The translations under genes were made by a program, and so were the position numbers. Of a stretch of DNA of 64,000 nucleotides, positions 34,963 to 43,744 are shown one piece after another. The number at the start of each line of letters is the position of its first letter. Within the stretch, counting starts at the first letter, position 1. This stretch comes from Collimonas sp. OK242 (GTDB lineage: Bacteria > Pseudomonadota > Gammaproteobacteria > Burkholderiales > Burkholderiaceae_D), in contig NZ_FNOR01000005.1 in the NCBI RefSeq assembly GCF_900107095.1, forward strand, positions 186,001 to 250,000, in the 5' to 3' direction. The notes beneath the pieces were generated by a model, which was not told where the DNA came from, made no database searches, and worked only from the letters and a program-made list of their open reading frames with translations.

Positions 34963-35041
34963 GGCCGTTTGATTGGCGCCGGCGGCCATCGTTATGCAGG
35001 TCGGCGATGCATGTTTTGACTTCAAAGTAAAGTGTTTTTAC

Positions 35042-35070
35042 TTGACGGAATAGCTAGTTGGAAATATAAT
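35042..35070 (+). promoter_or_regulatory. Near-consensus sigma-70 promoter
   Basis: TTGACG, a 17-nt spacer and TATAAT. One of the best promoter matches in the window. Predicted start near 35077, about 390 nt before the next sizeable gene. Confidence 0.82.
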
Positions 35071-35087
35071 CCTTAACGTTGCATCAC

Positions 35088-35162
35088 ATGGAGGTCCATA
35101 TCTTGGACAGTTGTTCTAGTAGTACACGTGGATGGGTCCTCAGCCCTGCACATAGCGCATAA
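35088..35162 (+). other. 24-codon upstream ORF in the leader
   Basis: ATG 35088 opens 24 codons ending at TAA 35160. Within it, GGAGGT (35090–35095) is well placed for an in-frame TTG at 35103, giving a 19-residue Ser-rich peptide (DSCSSSTRGW…). GTCCA/TGGAC (about 35094–35107) can form a hairpin over that start. Could be a sensory uORF. Translation is not demonstrable from sequence. Confidence 0.4.
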
Positions 35163-35229
35163 TCTTTAGCAGACCTCCCTCCGCTACGGCTTGTGCTTAT
35201 ATGCGAGCTGTAGTATCTCGGTAAGATCG

Positions 35230-35271
35230 TCGCGGCAACATCATCGCGACAAAATCATCGCGGCAAATATC
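35230..35271. repeat. Three 14-bp direct repeats
   Basis: TCGCGGCAACATCA, TCGCGACAAAATCA and TCGCGGCAAATATC are adjacent and differ at few positions. The 14-bp period is not a helical repeat; they could be regulator sites or an RNA feature of the leader. Confidence 0.55.
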
Positions 35272-35467
35272 GAAGCAGATAAATGCCGCAGCGATACTCC
35301 CATCCGTTTTTTGTAAGACCGTTTTCGTACTGCCATTCGGCGGATTCGTACGGCATGTCATTCCGGCTGTGTGTTTGCCTCGGGCACCCGCATGGGCCGG
35401 TGATCTGCTGTAGAAAACCGTCTGGCAATCCCGGTTAACGGAAATTGGAAGTGGGGAGGAAATCGCC

Positions 35468-35860
35468 ATGCCATTCAATAAACTGCGCGCCTTTTTTAGC
35501 AAGCATCGTTTCGCCGCATCCAATGCCAGTCACGAGACCGCTTTGCCATATCGTATCGTGACCACCTGCCGTAGTTCGGAAGTGGCCAAACTCGAAGAGC
35601 TGATGCGTCAGCTGTTGTCTGCCTATGACGTGACTTATCAAGGCAGCGCACCTGCAGTACAGGCGCATTTGACCAGCATCACGGTTGAGGTGATGTGTTC
35701 GGTTCGCGAACGTGGCGGCCTGGTGCAATTGGTAACACGTGTGGCACGGGAAATCAGCGTCCGTAGCGTGCGTTGGGAAAGCATTCCCCAGCGTTCCACG
35801 CGCTCTGCCCAGGCCAAATCTGCATCTTGCACTGCGCACGCGACGGCGCTGCCGGCATAA
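35468..35860 (+). CDS. Stand-alone domain resembling the MgtC C-terminal (ACT-like) domain
   Basis: A 130-residue soluble protein. After a basic N-terminus, residues about 27–105 read LPYRIVTTCRSSEV, EELMRQLLSAYDVT, SITVEVMCSVRERGGLVQLVTRVARE and ISVRSVRWE, the beta-alpha-beta order and the final V-x-x-V-x-W seen in MgtC C-terminal domains. The MgtC membrane part is absent, so it may regulate a transporter or sense something by itself. GGAGG lies 8 nt before ATG 35468. The tail after residue 105 is low complexity. Assignment is by pattern only. Confidence 0.58.
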   Translation: MPFNKLRAFFSKHRFAASNASHETALPYRIVTTCRSSEVAKLEELMRQLLSAYDVTYQGSAPAVQAHLTSITVEVMCSVRERGGLVQLVTRVAREISVRSVRWESIPQRSTRSAQAKSASCTAHATALPA

Positions 35861-35875
35861 CCAGGAGTAAGTGAA

Positions 35876-35977
35876 ATGGACTGTTCCAGTTGTCCGATAT
35901 CGATATGTCGGACCAAGAAATCAGCAGTAAAAAATAGTAAAGCAGTTGTGTGCCTGCATTCGCTTGACCCTGTCTAG
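35876..35977 (+). CDS. Possible 33-codon small ORF, cysteine-rich
   Basis: ATG 35876 has GGAG 8 nt upstream and begins MDCSSCPISICR, with four cysteines in all. It follows the MgtC-like gene by 15 nt. A 9-bp perfect-to-wobble hairpin (GTCCGATAT/ATATGTCGGAC, 35892–35913) lies inside it. It may be a translated microprotein or only an RNA structure. Confidence 0.38.
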   Translation: MDCSSCPISICRTKKSAVKNSKAVVCLHSLDPV

Positions 35978-36121
35978 CTATCCTCACTTTTCCGGTGTCG
36001 ATTGGCCAGGCTGGACAGCTTGCAATCGACTGGCGGAATGTCTTCGTCGCAGTCGCCGGCGCCACCGCTTTACATGTTGACACTGTTTCCCGCAAAGGAA
36101 ACACCGCATGAAAAAGGTGAA

Positions 36122-36331
36122 ATGATGATCGTCAAAAAACTACTCGGTATTGCGCCGGGAAATCGCAAGGCTGGTAACACCGGCAACACCGGTAACTGGA
36201 CTTTTGGCTGGACGCCAAGCCAGGCATCGGCGCTTTCCGGCAATGCAAAATCAAACAATGTTCAGCGTGAAACCGCTCGGGGCAATCGCCAGGTCGGTGT
36301 GTACGGTGTCCTGGCTATACGTAGCAGGTAG
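36122..36331 (+). CDS. Possible 69-codon small protein, unknown
   Basis: ATG ATG at 36122 is preceded by AAGGTG and overlaps the stop of a five-codon mini-ORF (ATG 36108). An inverted repeat TGTTTCC/GGAAACA (36084–36103) lies just before. The peptide has a basic start (KKLLGIAPGNRK), a Gly/Asn/Thr-rich middle and no membrane helix. Coding status is uncertain. Confidence 0.35.
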   Translation: MMIVKKLLGIAPGNRKAGNTGNTGNWTFGWTPSQASALSGNAKSNNVQRETARGNRQVGVYGVLAIRSR

Positions 36332-36379
36332 CGGCTGCGGGACGCTGAACGCGATCCGCTAATCATGGTGTAGAGGTTT

Positions 36380-36408
36380 CCTTGCCGCCGTTTGCAATGG
36401 CGGCGGGG
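36380..36408. repeat. 10-bp hairpin in the small-gene locus
   Basis: CCTTGCCGCC (36380–36389) and GGCGGCGGGG (36399–36408) pair with two G·U pairs around a 9-nt loop. No T run follows on the plus strand. Confidence 0.4.
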
Positions 36409-36515
36409 AGCCTGTTATTTGAATGAGATATGAATGCGATAGTTGACGGTGTTATGGCATCAGCGATTTTCAGCGGATGCGCGCTACAAGCAATGTCGCA
36501 GGCAAGGAGTAAATA

Positions 36516-36701
36516 ATGAAATTGAAATGGAAATTGGAATTTTTGAATAAGAGAGTTGCCGTATTTTTTGTACTGACCGTGGTTGCTGTCGGCTTGGTCA
36601 GCTGGATCAATGTCCTGTCGCCCGAAGACCGTCCGGATGAGTCCGGCCAGGTCCTGCAGAAAGCGCTGGCGTCGCCGGCGCACGCCAAGTCAAGCCCCTA
36701 G
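36516..36701 (+). CDS. Small single-pass membrane protein
   Basis: 61 residues. A basic start (KLKWKLEFLNKR) precedes one membrane helix, VAVFFVLTVVAVGLVSWI (about residues 13–31), then a hydrophilic tail rich in Asp/Glu and Ala. AAGGAG lies 7 nt before ATG 36516, a convincing start. I do not recognise it. Its place after an MgtC-like gene recalls small regulatory membrane peptides near Mg2+ transport genes, but that is only an analogy. Confidence 0.6.
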   Translation: MKLKWKLEFLNKRVAVFFVLTVVAVGLVSWINVLSPEDRPDESGQVLQKALASPAHAKSSP

Positions 36702-36722
36702 GGCACTGATCGTCGACCGGGG

Positions 36723-37508
36723 TCAGGCCGTGTTTCGACTGTCCTGCTGTTGGTCGATTTCAATCGGCTGTTGCGCACGACTGGCCAGTGCCTCGCCTAT
36801 CATCACCAGCACCGGGCCTTCGCATTGCTGCAAGCCTGACTCAAGCTCATCAAGACGCAAGCGCAGGATGCGCTGGTTGTCGCGGCTGCAGTTTTCTACC
36901 ACCACCACCGGCGTTGAAGCAGCCCGGCCTTGTGCCAGCAATCGTTGCGCAGTGGCCGCTGCTTCGCGCCCGCCCATGTATTGCACCAGCGTGTCGCAAG
37001 AGGGGATATTCACCTGATCCGATTCGCCGGGAGCGGTGCTCGAGGTAAAGAAGGCGACGCTACGCGCCACCCCGCGCTTGGTCAAAGGCTGCTGGGAAGT
37101 CGCGGCCGCTGCCAGTGCAGCGCTGATGCCTGGCACTACTTCCACCGCGATGCCATGCTTTTCCAGCGCCCGTAATTCTTCGTCGGCGCGGCCGAACAGC
37201 ATCGGATCGCCGCCCTTCAGACGCACTACCACTGCGTATTTACGGGCATTGTCGACCAGTTGCTTGTTGATGAACTGCTGTGCGGTGGAAAGCTTTCCGC
37301 AACGCTTCCCGACAGCGATTTTCAAGGCCTGCGGGCACAATGCGAGCATCTCTTCAGTGACCAGGGCGTCATGCAAGACTACATCGGCCTGCGCCAGCAA
37401 TTTGGCGCCACGCACGGTAATCAGGTCGGCCGCGCCCGGGCCGGCGCCGATCAGGTAGACCTTGCCGTAGGCGCCGGTCCGATTGCTGGAGGAGTGAGTA
37501 GCATGCAT
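36723..37508 (-). CDS. cobA: Uroporphyrinogen-III C-methyltransferase
   Basis: A 261-residue SAM-dependent methyltransferase that makes precorrin-2 (dihydrosirohydrochlorin) for siroheme. VYLIGAGPGAADLITVRGAKLL is the SAM-binding start, VVRLKGGDPMLFGRADEE the central motif and VEVVPGISAALAAAA the third. It lies 40 bp after cysN at the end of the sulfate operon, where it would supply siroheme to CysI. It lacks the CysG oxidase/chelatase domain, so another protein must finish siroheme. Confidence 0.93.
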   Translation of the reverse strand: MHATHSSSNRTGAYGKVYLIGAGPGAADLITVRGAKLLAQADVVLHDALVTEEMLALCPQALKIAVGKRCGKLSTAQQFINKQLVDNARKYAVVVRLKGGDPMLFGRADEELRALEKHGIAVEVVPGISAALAAAATSQQPLTKRGVARSVAFFTSSTAPGESDQVNIPSCDTLVQYMGGREAAATAQRLLAQGRAASTPVVVVENCSRDNQRILRLRLDELESGLQQCEGPVLVMIGEALASRAQQPIEIDQQQDSRNTA

Positions 37509-37548
37509 GGCTTGCCTGTCCTATCTATCGCTGTCAGTCGAGCCCGGG

Positions 37549-38889
37549 TTATAGCCGAATCATGCCGGCGGCCACGGTCTGGTGCGTTACTTCGTCAATC
37601 AGGATGAAGGCGCCGGTGGCGCGGATCGCATCGTAGGAATCGGCGGCGATGGCTTGCTGCAGATTGAGCGATACGCGGGCGATGTCGTTCAACTTGAGCG
37701 ACTCGGCCGGACGCCGTTCCTGGGTATTGATATCGAGCAGCGTATCGATCTTGGTAATGCGCGCCGCGACTTGTTTGGTGCTGTGCTTCATCCAGTATTT
37801 GCGGCGCAGGTCGAGCGTATCTTCCGACAGCCAGCAAATATCGGCGCTGAGGGTTTTCAGCAACGCCGGCGCACGGTCGACGGAAGTCAGCATGTCGCCG
37901 CGCGAGATGTCCAGGTATTCGTCCAGCAGCAAAGTAACCGACTGTCCGACCACGGCCGATGGCAGCGAACCTTCGAGCACCAGGATGTCCTTGACGGTAG
38001 CACTCTGGCCACCCGGCAGCACCACCAGCTTGTCGCCCTGGTGGACTTTGCCGGCTTCGATACGGCCCATGTAGCCGCGGAAATCATGCGCTTCGTGGCC
38101 GTTGTGGCGCGCCACCAGCTGCACCGGGAAGCGGAACGGCTCGTCATGCGATTCGTCGTAGACGCTGAGCGATTCCAGCAGCTCGATCAGGGTCGGTCCC
38201 TGGTTCCAAGGCATGTTATCGCCGGGCACCACCACGTTGTCGCCGGCCAGTGCCGACAGCGGGATCGGGCGCACGTCGCGCAAACCGAGTTGCCGGGCAA
38301 ACTCCTGATAAGCGGCGACGATGCGGTCGTAGACAGTTTGATCGTAGTTCACCAGATCCATCTTGTTGACGGCGACGATCACATGCTCGATTTGCAGCAG
38401 GTGGGCAATCGTCGAATGGCGTTTGGTCTGGGTCAGCAGTTCGACGCTGCCGTCGTCGCCCAGCTTCACTTTGGAGACGTCGATCAGGATGATGACGGCA
38501 TCCGCGGTCGAGGCGCCGGTGACCATGTTGCGGGTGTACTGCTCGTGGCCCGGGGTGTCGGCGATGATGAATTTACGCTTAGGCGTAGCGAAATAGCGAT
38601 AGGCCACGTCAATCGTGATGCCTTGTTCGCGTTCGGCTTCCAGGCCGTCGGTCAGCAGCGACAGATCGATGGTGTCGCCCACTGTACGCTTGTGTTTGGC
38701 GCGCGAGATGGCATCCAGCTGGTCGGCAAAAATGCCCTTGCTGTCAAACAGCAGGCGGCCGATCAGCGTGCTTTTGCCGTCATCCACCGAACCGGCGGTA
38801 ATGAAGCGCAGCAGGCCGCGTTCCAGCGGCGCGTTGGTGGCATTGGTGGAGACAGTCGCTTCAACAGTTTTCGTTACAACGGCGTTCAT
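37549..38889 (-). CDS. cysN: Sulfate adenylyltransferase subunit 1 (GTPase)
   Basis: A 446-residue translation-factor-type GTPase that drives APS synthesis with CysD. G1 is GSVDDGKSTLIGRLL, G3 DTPGHEQYTRNM and G4 NKMDLV. No APS-kinase (CysC) domain is fused, in line with an APS-reducing pathway. The start overlaps the cysD stop by 1 nt (TGATG). Confidence 0.96.
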   Translation of the reverse strand: MNAVVTKTVEATVSTNATNAPLERGLLRFITAGSVDDGKSTLIGRLLFDSKGIFADQLDAISRAKHKRTVGDTIDLSLLTDGLEAEREQGITIDVAYRYFATPKRKFIIADTPGHEQYTRNMVTGASTADAVIILIDVSKVKLGDDGSVELLTQTKRHSTIAHLLQIEHVIVAVNKMDLVNYDQTVYDRIVAAYQEFARQLGLRDVRPIPLSALAGDNVVVPGDNMPWNQGPTLIELLESLSVYDESHDEPFRFPVQLVARHNGHEAHDFRGYMGRIEAGKVHQGDKLVVLPGGQSATVKDILVLEGSLPSAVVGQSVTLLLDEYLDISRGDMLTSVDRAPALLKTLSADICWLSEDTLDLRRKYWMKHSTKQVAARITKIDTLLDINTQERRPAESLKLNDIARVSLNLQQAIAADSYDAIRATGAFILIDEVTHQTVAAGMIRL

Positions 38890-39824
38890 CAGAAATATCC
38901 TTCTTTTTTGCGTTTTTCCATCGAGGCTTCGGAGGTCTGATCGTCCATCCGGGTAGCGCCGCGTTCGGTGATCTGGGTCACTGCTGTTTCAGCGATGATG
39001 GCTTCGACAGTCGCCGCATCGGATGCCACCGGGCAGGTGCAGGAAATATCGCCGACAGTACGGAAGCGGACTTCGCGCATCTCCACCACTTCGCCATCTC
39101 TTGCCGGCGTCAGGTCGGTCAGCGGCACCAGCAAGCCGTTGCGCGGGATCACCTGGCGCTGATGGGCAAAATAGATAGGCGGCAATTCCAGCTTTTCGCG
39201 GGCGATGTATTGCCAGATATCCAGTTCGGTCCAGTTCGAAATCGGGAATACCCGCATGTTTTCGCCCGGATGAACGCGGGTGTTGTACAGGTCCCAGAGT
39301 TCGGGACGCTGTGCTTTCGGGTTCCATTGGCCGAATTCGTCGCGGAACGAAAAAATACGTTCCTTGGCGCGTGCCTTTTCTTCGTCGCGCCGGGCGCCGC
39401 CGATGCAGGCATCGAACTTGTGCTCGGCAATCGTTTCCAGCAGAGTCACTGCTTGCGCAGCATTGCGTGAATCGGTTTGCGGATTGCGCAGGCGCACTGT
39501 GCCGCGCTTGATCGAATCTTCCACCGAACCGACGATCAGGCGCTCACCCAGTTCAGCCACGCGCTTGTCGCGGAAGGTGATGACTTCTGCGAAGTTGTGG
39601 CCGGTGTCGATATGCACCAGCGGGAATGGGAATTTGCCTGGACGGAAAGCTTTTTCTGCAATCCGCAACAGCACCACGGAATCCTTGCCGCCGGAGAACA
39701 GCAGCGCAGGATTGCTGCACTCGGCCGCCACTTCCCGCATGATGTGGATCGCTTCCGATTCCAGCCAGTCCAGATGACGGTTGGCGGCTTTATCCAGGAA
39801 AAAATTTTCAACAACTGTGTTCAT
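38889..39824 (-). CDS. cysD: Sulfate adenylyltransferase subunit 2
   Basis: A 311-residue PP-loop ATP sulfurylase catalytic subunit. The PP motif is LLFSGGKDSVVLL, followed by VHIDTGHNF and GGARRDEEKARAKER; the C-terminus ends in KRKKEGYF as in the family. Forms APS from sulfate and ATP with CysN. It lies 54 bp after cysH. Confidence 0.96.
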   Translation of the reverse strand: MNTVVENFFLDKAANRHLDWLESEAIHIMREVAAECSNPALLFSGGKDSVVLLRIAEKAFRPGKFPFPLVHIDTGHNFAEVITFRDKRVAELGERLIVGSVEDSIKRGTVRLRNPQTDSRNAAQAVTLLETIAEHKFDACIGGARRDEEKARAKERIFSFRDEFGQWNPKAQRPELWDLYNTRVHPGENMRVFPISNWTELDIWQYIAREKLELPPIYFAHQRQVIPRNGLLVPLTDLTPARDGEVVEMREVRFRTVGDISCTCPVASDAATVEAIIAETAVTQITERGATRMDDQTSEASMEKRKKEGYF

Positions 39825-39878
39825 ATCGAGTCTTGTCCGGGTCTGTGTTTTTCAACGATTCTTCAATGATGCGACGCT

Positions 39879-40631
39879 TCAGGCGTTCCGCGGTGGTTCT
39901 GCAGCGACCGATTTGATGCGGATCAGTTTGCCGTCGACTACATGCAAGCCGCATTCTTTCGAATCCGGGTTTTCCCACCACCAGCGGCCGGCGCGTACGT
40001 CCTCGCCTGGCTGGATGGCGCGGGTGCACGGTTCGCAGCCGATGGACGGATAACCCTTGTCGTGCAGCGGGTTGTACGGCACGTTGTTGCTGCGGATGTA
40101 TTGCCAGACATCGTCTTCCGACCAGTCGGCCAGCGGATTGAATTTAGCCATGCCGTGCGCTTCATCCTGTTCCTGCACATGCAGTTCAGCACGTGTTTGC
40201 GACTGCGCGCGGCGCTGGCCGGTGATCCATGCTTTATTGCCGGCGAGGGCGCGGTTCAGCGGCTCGATCTTGCGGATGCGGCAGCATTCCTTGCGCATCT
40301 CGATGCTGTCGTAAAACGCGTTCAAGCCGTTTTGTTCAACATAGGCGGCGACTGCTTCAGGTTGCGGCCGATACGGCTTGACGTCGTAATCGTAGGTTTG
40401 CTTGATGCGATCCAGCATGCCCAGCGTTTCGGCATGCAAGCGCCCGGTTTCCAGCGTGAAGATGGAAATCCTGTCTTGCAGCTGGCCGCGCAGGATCAGA
40501 TCGGTCAGCACCATGTCTTCGGCCGCCAGGCTGGAAGCAAATACCGCAGGCGTATATTCGGCGGCGATTTTTTCCAAGCTTGCCTTGGTGGCGGCGATCA
40601 GGTCAGGCAGTGATGAGGTCGAGCTGCTCAT
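39879..40631 (-). CDS. cysH: Assimilatory adenylylsulfate (APS) reductase
   Basis: A 250-residue thioredoxin-dependent reductase. It has the CC…CxxC cluster motif (ECCRIRK and IGCEPCTRAI) that binds a [4Fe-4S] cluster, and the catalytic KECGLHV near the C-terminus. The cluster cysteines mark APS rather than PAPS specificity, consistent with the missing cysC. Overlaps the upstream DUF934 gene by 4 nt. Confidence 0.95.
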   Translation of the reverse strand: MSSSTSSLPDLIAATKASLEKIAAEYTPAVFASSLAAEDMVLTDLILRGQLQDRISIFTLETGRLHAETLGMLDRIKQTYDYDVKPYRPQPEAVAAYVEQNGLNAFYDSIEMRKECCRIRKIEPLNRALAGNKAWITGQRRAQSQTRAELHVQEQDEAHGMAKFNPLADWSEDDVWQYIRSNNVPYNPLHDKGYPSIGCEPCTRAIQPGEDVRAGRWWWENPDSKECGLHVVDGKLIRIKSVAAEPPRNA

Positions 40632-41161
40632 GATTCATCCTGGATGGCTGCCTGACGTTGCACGCGGCGGAACAGCGGGGTCTTCTCGTCCCACGAAGTC
40701 TGGTATTTTTCGGAGAAATCGGTCAAGCCTTTGAGGGCGTCGTTGATATCCTTGTCGGCGCGCACGGCAAAGGCATCGAAGCCCACGCGCTGCATGTAAA
40801 ACAACTGATCGCGCAAGACGTCGCCGATGGCGCGCAATTCGCCGTTAAAGTTCAAGCGGGTGCGCAGGTTGTAAGCGATCGAATAACCGCGGCCGTCGGT
40901 GAACTTGGGGAAATCGACCGCGATCACGGCGAAATGCGCCAGATCGTCTTTCACTACGTCCGCTTGCGCATCGCTGCCGAGCCATACGCCTACTTCCGCA
41001 CGATCCTGCAATTGCGCGCGCTGGGCTTGCCAGACGCTGAACGGCACAATCACTTTGCCGGCAGGGATGCCGACGCTGTCGGCGCTTTCGCCTTCGTTCA
41101 GGCGCAGCAGGCTCCAGTCGTCGGCGATGACCGTGCGATTCTTGATGATATTAATAGACAC
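40628..41161 (-). CDS. DUF934-family protein of the sulfite reduction operon
   Basis: 177 residues; SINIIKNRTVIADDW at the start and GRGYSIAYNLRTRLNFNGELRAIGDVLRDQLFYMQRVGFDAF in the middle are typical of DUF934, which is almost always beside cysI and cysH in betaproteobacteria. Its role is unproven; assistance to sulfite reductase is suspected. I place the start at GTG 41161 with GGAGAGG about 8 nt upstream; ATG 41176 is the alternative. Either overlaps the cysI stop. Confidence 0.85.
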   Translation of the reverse strand: MSINIIKNRTVIADDWSLLRLNEGESADSVGIPAGKVIVPFSVWQAQRAQLQDRAEVGVWLGSDAQADVVKDDLAHFAVIAVDFPKFTDGRGYSIAYNLRTRLNFNGELRAIGDVLRDQLFYMQRVGFDAFAVRADKDINDALKGLTDFSEKYQTSWDEKTPLFRRVQRQAAIQDES

Positions 41162-42848
41162 AGGCGTCCTCTCCATGGGTGTGACCCGTCGGGATCGGGC
41201 TGGCGTAGACAAATTCCTTGAACGGTGCGATACCCAGGCGCTGCACGGTATCGATGAACAGTTCTTCCTCGTTGCGTTGCTGCACATAGACATTCAGCAG
41301 GCGTTCGATCACGATAGGCATCTGCTGCGCCGAGAACGACGGCCCGATGATCTTGCCGATGCTGGTGTGGTTGCCTTGCGCACCGCCGATGGAAACCTGA
41401 TACCACTCGGAGCCGTCTTTGTCGACGCCGAGGATGCCGATATTGCCGACGTGATGATGGCCGCAGGCGTTGATGCAGCCTGAGATGTTCAGTTCGATCT
41501 CGCCGATGTCATGCTGGAAATCGAGGTCGTCGAATTTTTCAGCGATGGCTTGCGCAATCGGGATCGACTTGGCATTCGCCAGCGAGCAGAAATCGCCGCC
41601 GGGGCAGCAGATGATGTCGGTCAGCAGGCCGATATTCGGCGTTGCCAGGCCATGCGCCTTGACTGCCTGCCATACCGTGAACAAGTCGCTTAGCTTGACG
41701 TCGGCCAGCACCAGGTTTTGCTCATGCGTGATGCGCACTTCGCCGAAGCTGTACTGGTCGGCCAGGTCGGCGACGAAATCGAGCTGGGCGGCGGTGATGT
41801 CGCCCGGCGGCACGCCGGTTTTCTTGACCGACAGGATCACTGCCGCATAGCCGCTTACTTTGTGTGCTTTGACGTTGCGCAGCAGCCAGTTGGAAAAAGC
41901 CTTGTTTTCCGCCTTGTGCGCCTCGAATCCGGCATCGCTCGCTGGCAGGGTTGCATACGGCGGCGGCACGAAATACTGGGCGATCCGCTGCAATTCTTCT
42001 ACAGTCAGTGTCGCCGGACCATCCTTGATATCCGCCCATTCGGCTTCGACCTGGCGCGCGAATTCTTCCGCGCCAAGTGCTTTCACCAGGATCTTGATAC
42101 GCGCCTTGTACTTGTTGTCGCGGCGGCCGTGCTGGTTGTAGACGCGCAGGATCGCTTCCAGATACGTCAACGCGTGTTGCCACGGCAGGAATTCGCGGAT
42201 CACGCTACCGATGATAGGGGTACGGCCCATGCCGCCGCCGACCAGGAAGCGGAAGCCGACTTCGCCGTCCGCGTTCTTGACTACGTGCAGGCCGATGTCA
42301 TGCACTGCAGTCGCGGCGCGGTCTTGTTCGGAACCGCTGATGGCGATCTTGAATTTGCGCGGCAAGAAAGCGAATTCGGGATGGAAGGTGCTCCATTCAC
42401 GGATGATTTCAGCGTAAGGGCGCGGATCGATGATCTCGTCCGCAGCGACGCCGGCCAGTTCATCCGAAGTGGTGTTGCGGATGCAATTGCCGGAAGTCTG
42501 GATAGCATGCATTTCTACCGTCGCCAGTTCCGCCAGGATGTCCGGCGACTGTTCCAGGTTGATCCAGTTGAACTGGATATTCTGACGTGTCGTGAAGTGG
42601 CCGTAGCCGCGATCGTAGGTGCGGGCGATATGGGCGAACATGCGCACCTGTGCGGAGGCCAGCATGCCGTAAGGCACGGCGATGCGCAGCATGTAAGCGT
42701 GGCGCTGCATGTACAGGCCGTTTTGCAGGCGCAGCGGCAGGAATTCTTCTTCGGTCAGTTCATCCGACAAACGGCGGCGTACCTGGTCGCGGTATTGTGC
42801 GACCCTTTCCTTGACTATCAGGTGATCGTATTGATCGTAGCGATACAT
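41151..42848 (-). CDS. cysI: Sulfite reductase, siroheme [4Fe-4S] subunit
   Basis: A 565-residue hemoprotein that reduces sulfite to sulfide with six electrons. Both nitrite/sulfite reductase repeats are present, with VEMHAIQTSGNCIRNTTSDE in the first and the cluster/siroheme ligands in CCPGGDFC and SGCINACGHHH in the second. No flavoprotein CysJ gene is near, so electrons may come from ferredoxin or another reductase. AAGGAAG precedes ATG 42848. Confidence 0.95.
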   Translation of the reverse strand: MYRYDQYDHLIVKERVAQYRDQVRRRLSDELTEEEFLPLRLQNGLYMQRHAYMLRIAVPYGMLASAQVRMFAHIARTYDRGYGHFTTRQNIQFNWINLEQSPDILAELATVEMHAIQTSGNCIRNTTSDELAGVAADEIIDPRPYAEIIREWSTFHPEFAFLPRKFKIAISGSEQDRAATAVHDIGLHVVKNADGEVGFRFLVGGGMGRTPIIGSVIREFLPWQHALTYLEAILRVYNQHGRRDNKYKARIKILVKALGAEEFARQVEAEWADIKDGPATLTVEELQRIAQYFVPPPYATLPASDAGFEAHKAENKAFSNWLLRNVKAHKVSGYAAVILSVKKTGVPPGDITAAQLDFVADLADQYSFGEVRITHEQNLVLADVKLSDLFTVWQAVKAHGLATPNIGLLTDIICCPGGDFCSLANAKSIPIAQAIAEKFDDLDFQHDIGEIELNISGCINACGHHHVGNIGILGVDKDGSEWYQVSIGGAQGNHTSIGKIIGPSFSAQQMPIVIERLLNVYVQQRNEEELFIDTVQRLGIAPFKEFVYASPIPTGHTHGEDACVY

Positions 42849-42970
42849 CTTCGTCTTCCTTATGGGTTGTGGCCAGCGTTGTCACCAAGCAGTATGATCA
42901 CTCAACTCGCCACGCCTTGCTTCGAAACAGGTATTGGGCTGTTACTGCACTGCCCTGTATTAAATCAATT

Positions 42971-43744
42971 TTAATAAATCAACTTTACGGCAACGCTGGT
43001 CAAGGTCAAGGCCAGCAAAGCACGCAAGAATTTTTCCGGAACGGCCCGCGCCGCCAGCGAACCGACGGTGATGCCGGGTACCGAGCCAAGCAGCAAGGCG
43101 CCCAGCAAATTCCAGTCTATCGATCCCAGCCACCAATGGCCTAGGGCGGCAATCGCCGTCAGCGGCACGGCGTAGGCAATGTCGGTGCCGGCAACTTCTG
43201 CCGGCGACAGGCGAGGATACAGCAGCACCAGGATGGTGGCGCCAACCGCGCCGGCGCCGATCGACGATATGGTAACCAGTGTGCCAAGAATCAGCCCTGC
43301 GACGACGGTCGCTACGGCCAGCTTCCTGCCGTGCAGATGTTTTTCCGGATGGGCGTTCAACCAATGCTGGAGTTTACCTTTAAACAGCAGCGCGACCACC
43401 GTCAGCAATACCGAAACGGCGATCGAATAACGGATGACCTGGCCGATTTCGGCGCTGATGCCGCCCAGGTATTTGAGTATCAGGGCGGTGGCGACGGCTG
43501 CCGGCAAGGCGCCCAGCGACAGTAATTTGACGATGTCCCAACGCACGGTGCCGCGCGAACGGTGAGCGACAGTACCGGCGACCTTGGTCACCGACGCAAA
43601 CGCGAGGTCGGTGCCAACGGCAACGCTGGGATGGATGCCGAACAGCAGGGTCAGCAAAGGCGTCATCAGCGAGCCGCCGCCGACGCCAGTCAATCCCACC
43701 AATAATCCGACGGCAAAACCGCTCACTACATAAGAAACAGTCAT
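42971..43744 (-). CDS. TSUP-family (TauE/SafE) sulfite/sulfur-compound permease
   Basis: A 257-residue inner-membrane protein of about eight helices. GVGGGSLMTPLLTLLFGIHPSVAVGTDLAFASVTK is the family repeat start, and GAGAVGATILVLLYPRLSPAEVAGTDIAYAVPLTAIAALGHW the second repeat. As the first gene of the sulfate operon it probably moves sulfate or sulfite; direction of transport is unclear. It is 122 bp before cysI, which may have an extra promoter. Confidence 0.85.
   Translation of the reverse strand: MTVSYVVSGFAVGLLVGLTGVGGGSLMTPLLTLLFGIHPSVAVGTDLAFASVTKVAGTVAHRSRGTVRWDIVKLLSLGALPAAVATALILKYLGGISAEIGQVIRYSIAVSVLLTVVALLFKGKLQHWLNAHPEKHLHGRKLAVATVVAGLILGTLVTISSIGAGAVGATILVLLYPRLSPAEVAGTDIAYAVPLTAIAALGHWWLGSIDWNLLGALLLGSVPGITVGSLAARAVPEKFLRALLALTLTSVAVKLIY

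Larger units (their letters stand above)
34963..35467. other. 505-bp interval with promoter, upstream ORF and tandem repeats
   Basis: No gene over 30 codons that I can support. It holds a near-consensus promoter (35042–35070), an upstream ORF (35088–35162), nested GTCCA/TGGAC hairpins and 14-bp repeats (35230–35271), making a leader of about 390 nt for the gene at 35468. Confidence 0.65.

Noticed and set aside
35230-35271. Short tandem repeats as a CRISPR array
   Set aside because: 14-bp units without spacers and no cas genes.
37582-38940. Open frame of 452 codons antisense to cysN
   Set aside because: cysN has all GTPase motifs; the opposite frame is a shadow with no recognisable domain.
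41718-42974. Open frame of 418 codons antisense to cysI
   Set aside because: Shadow of a gene with intact siroheme and cluster motifs.
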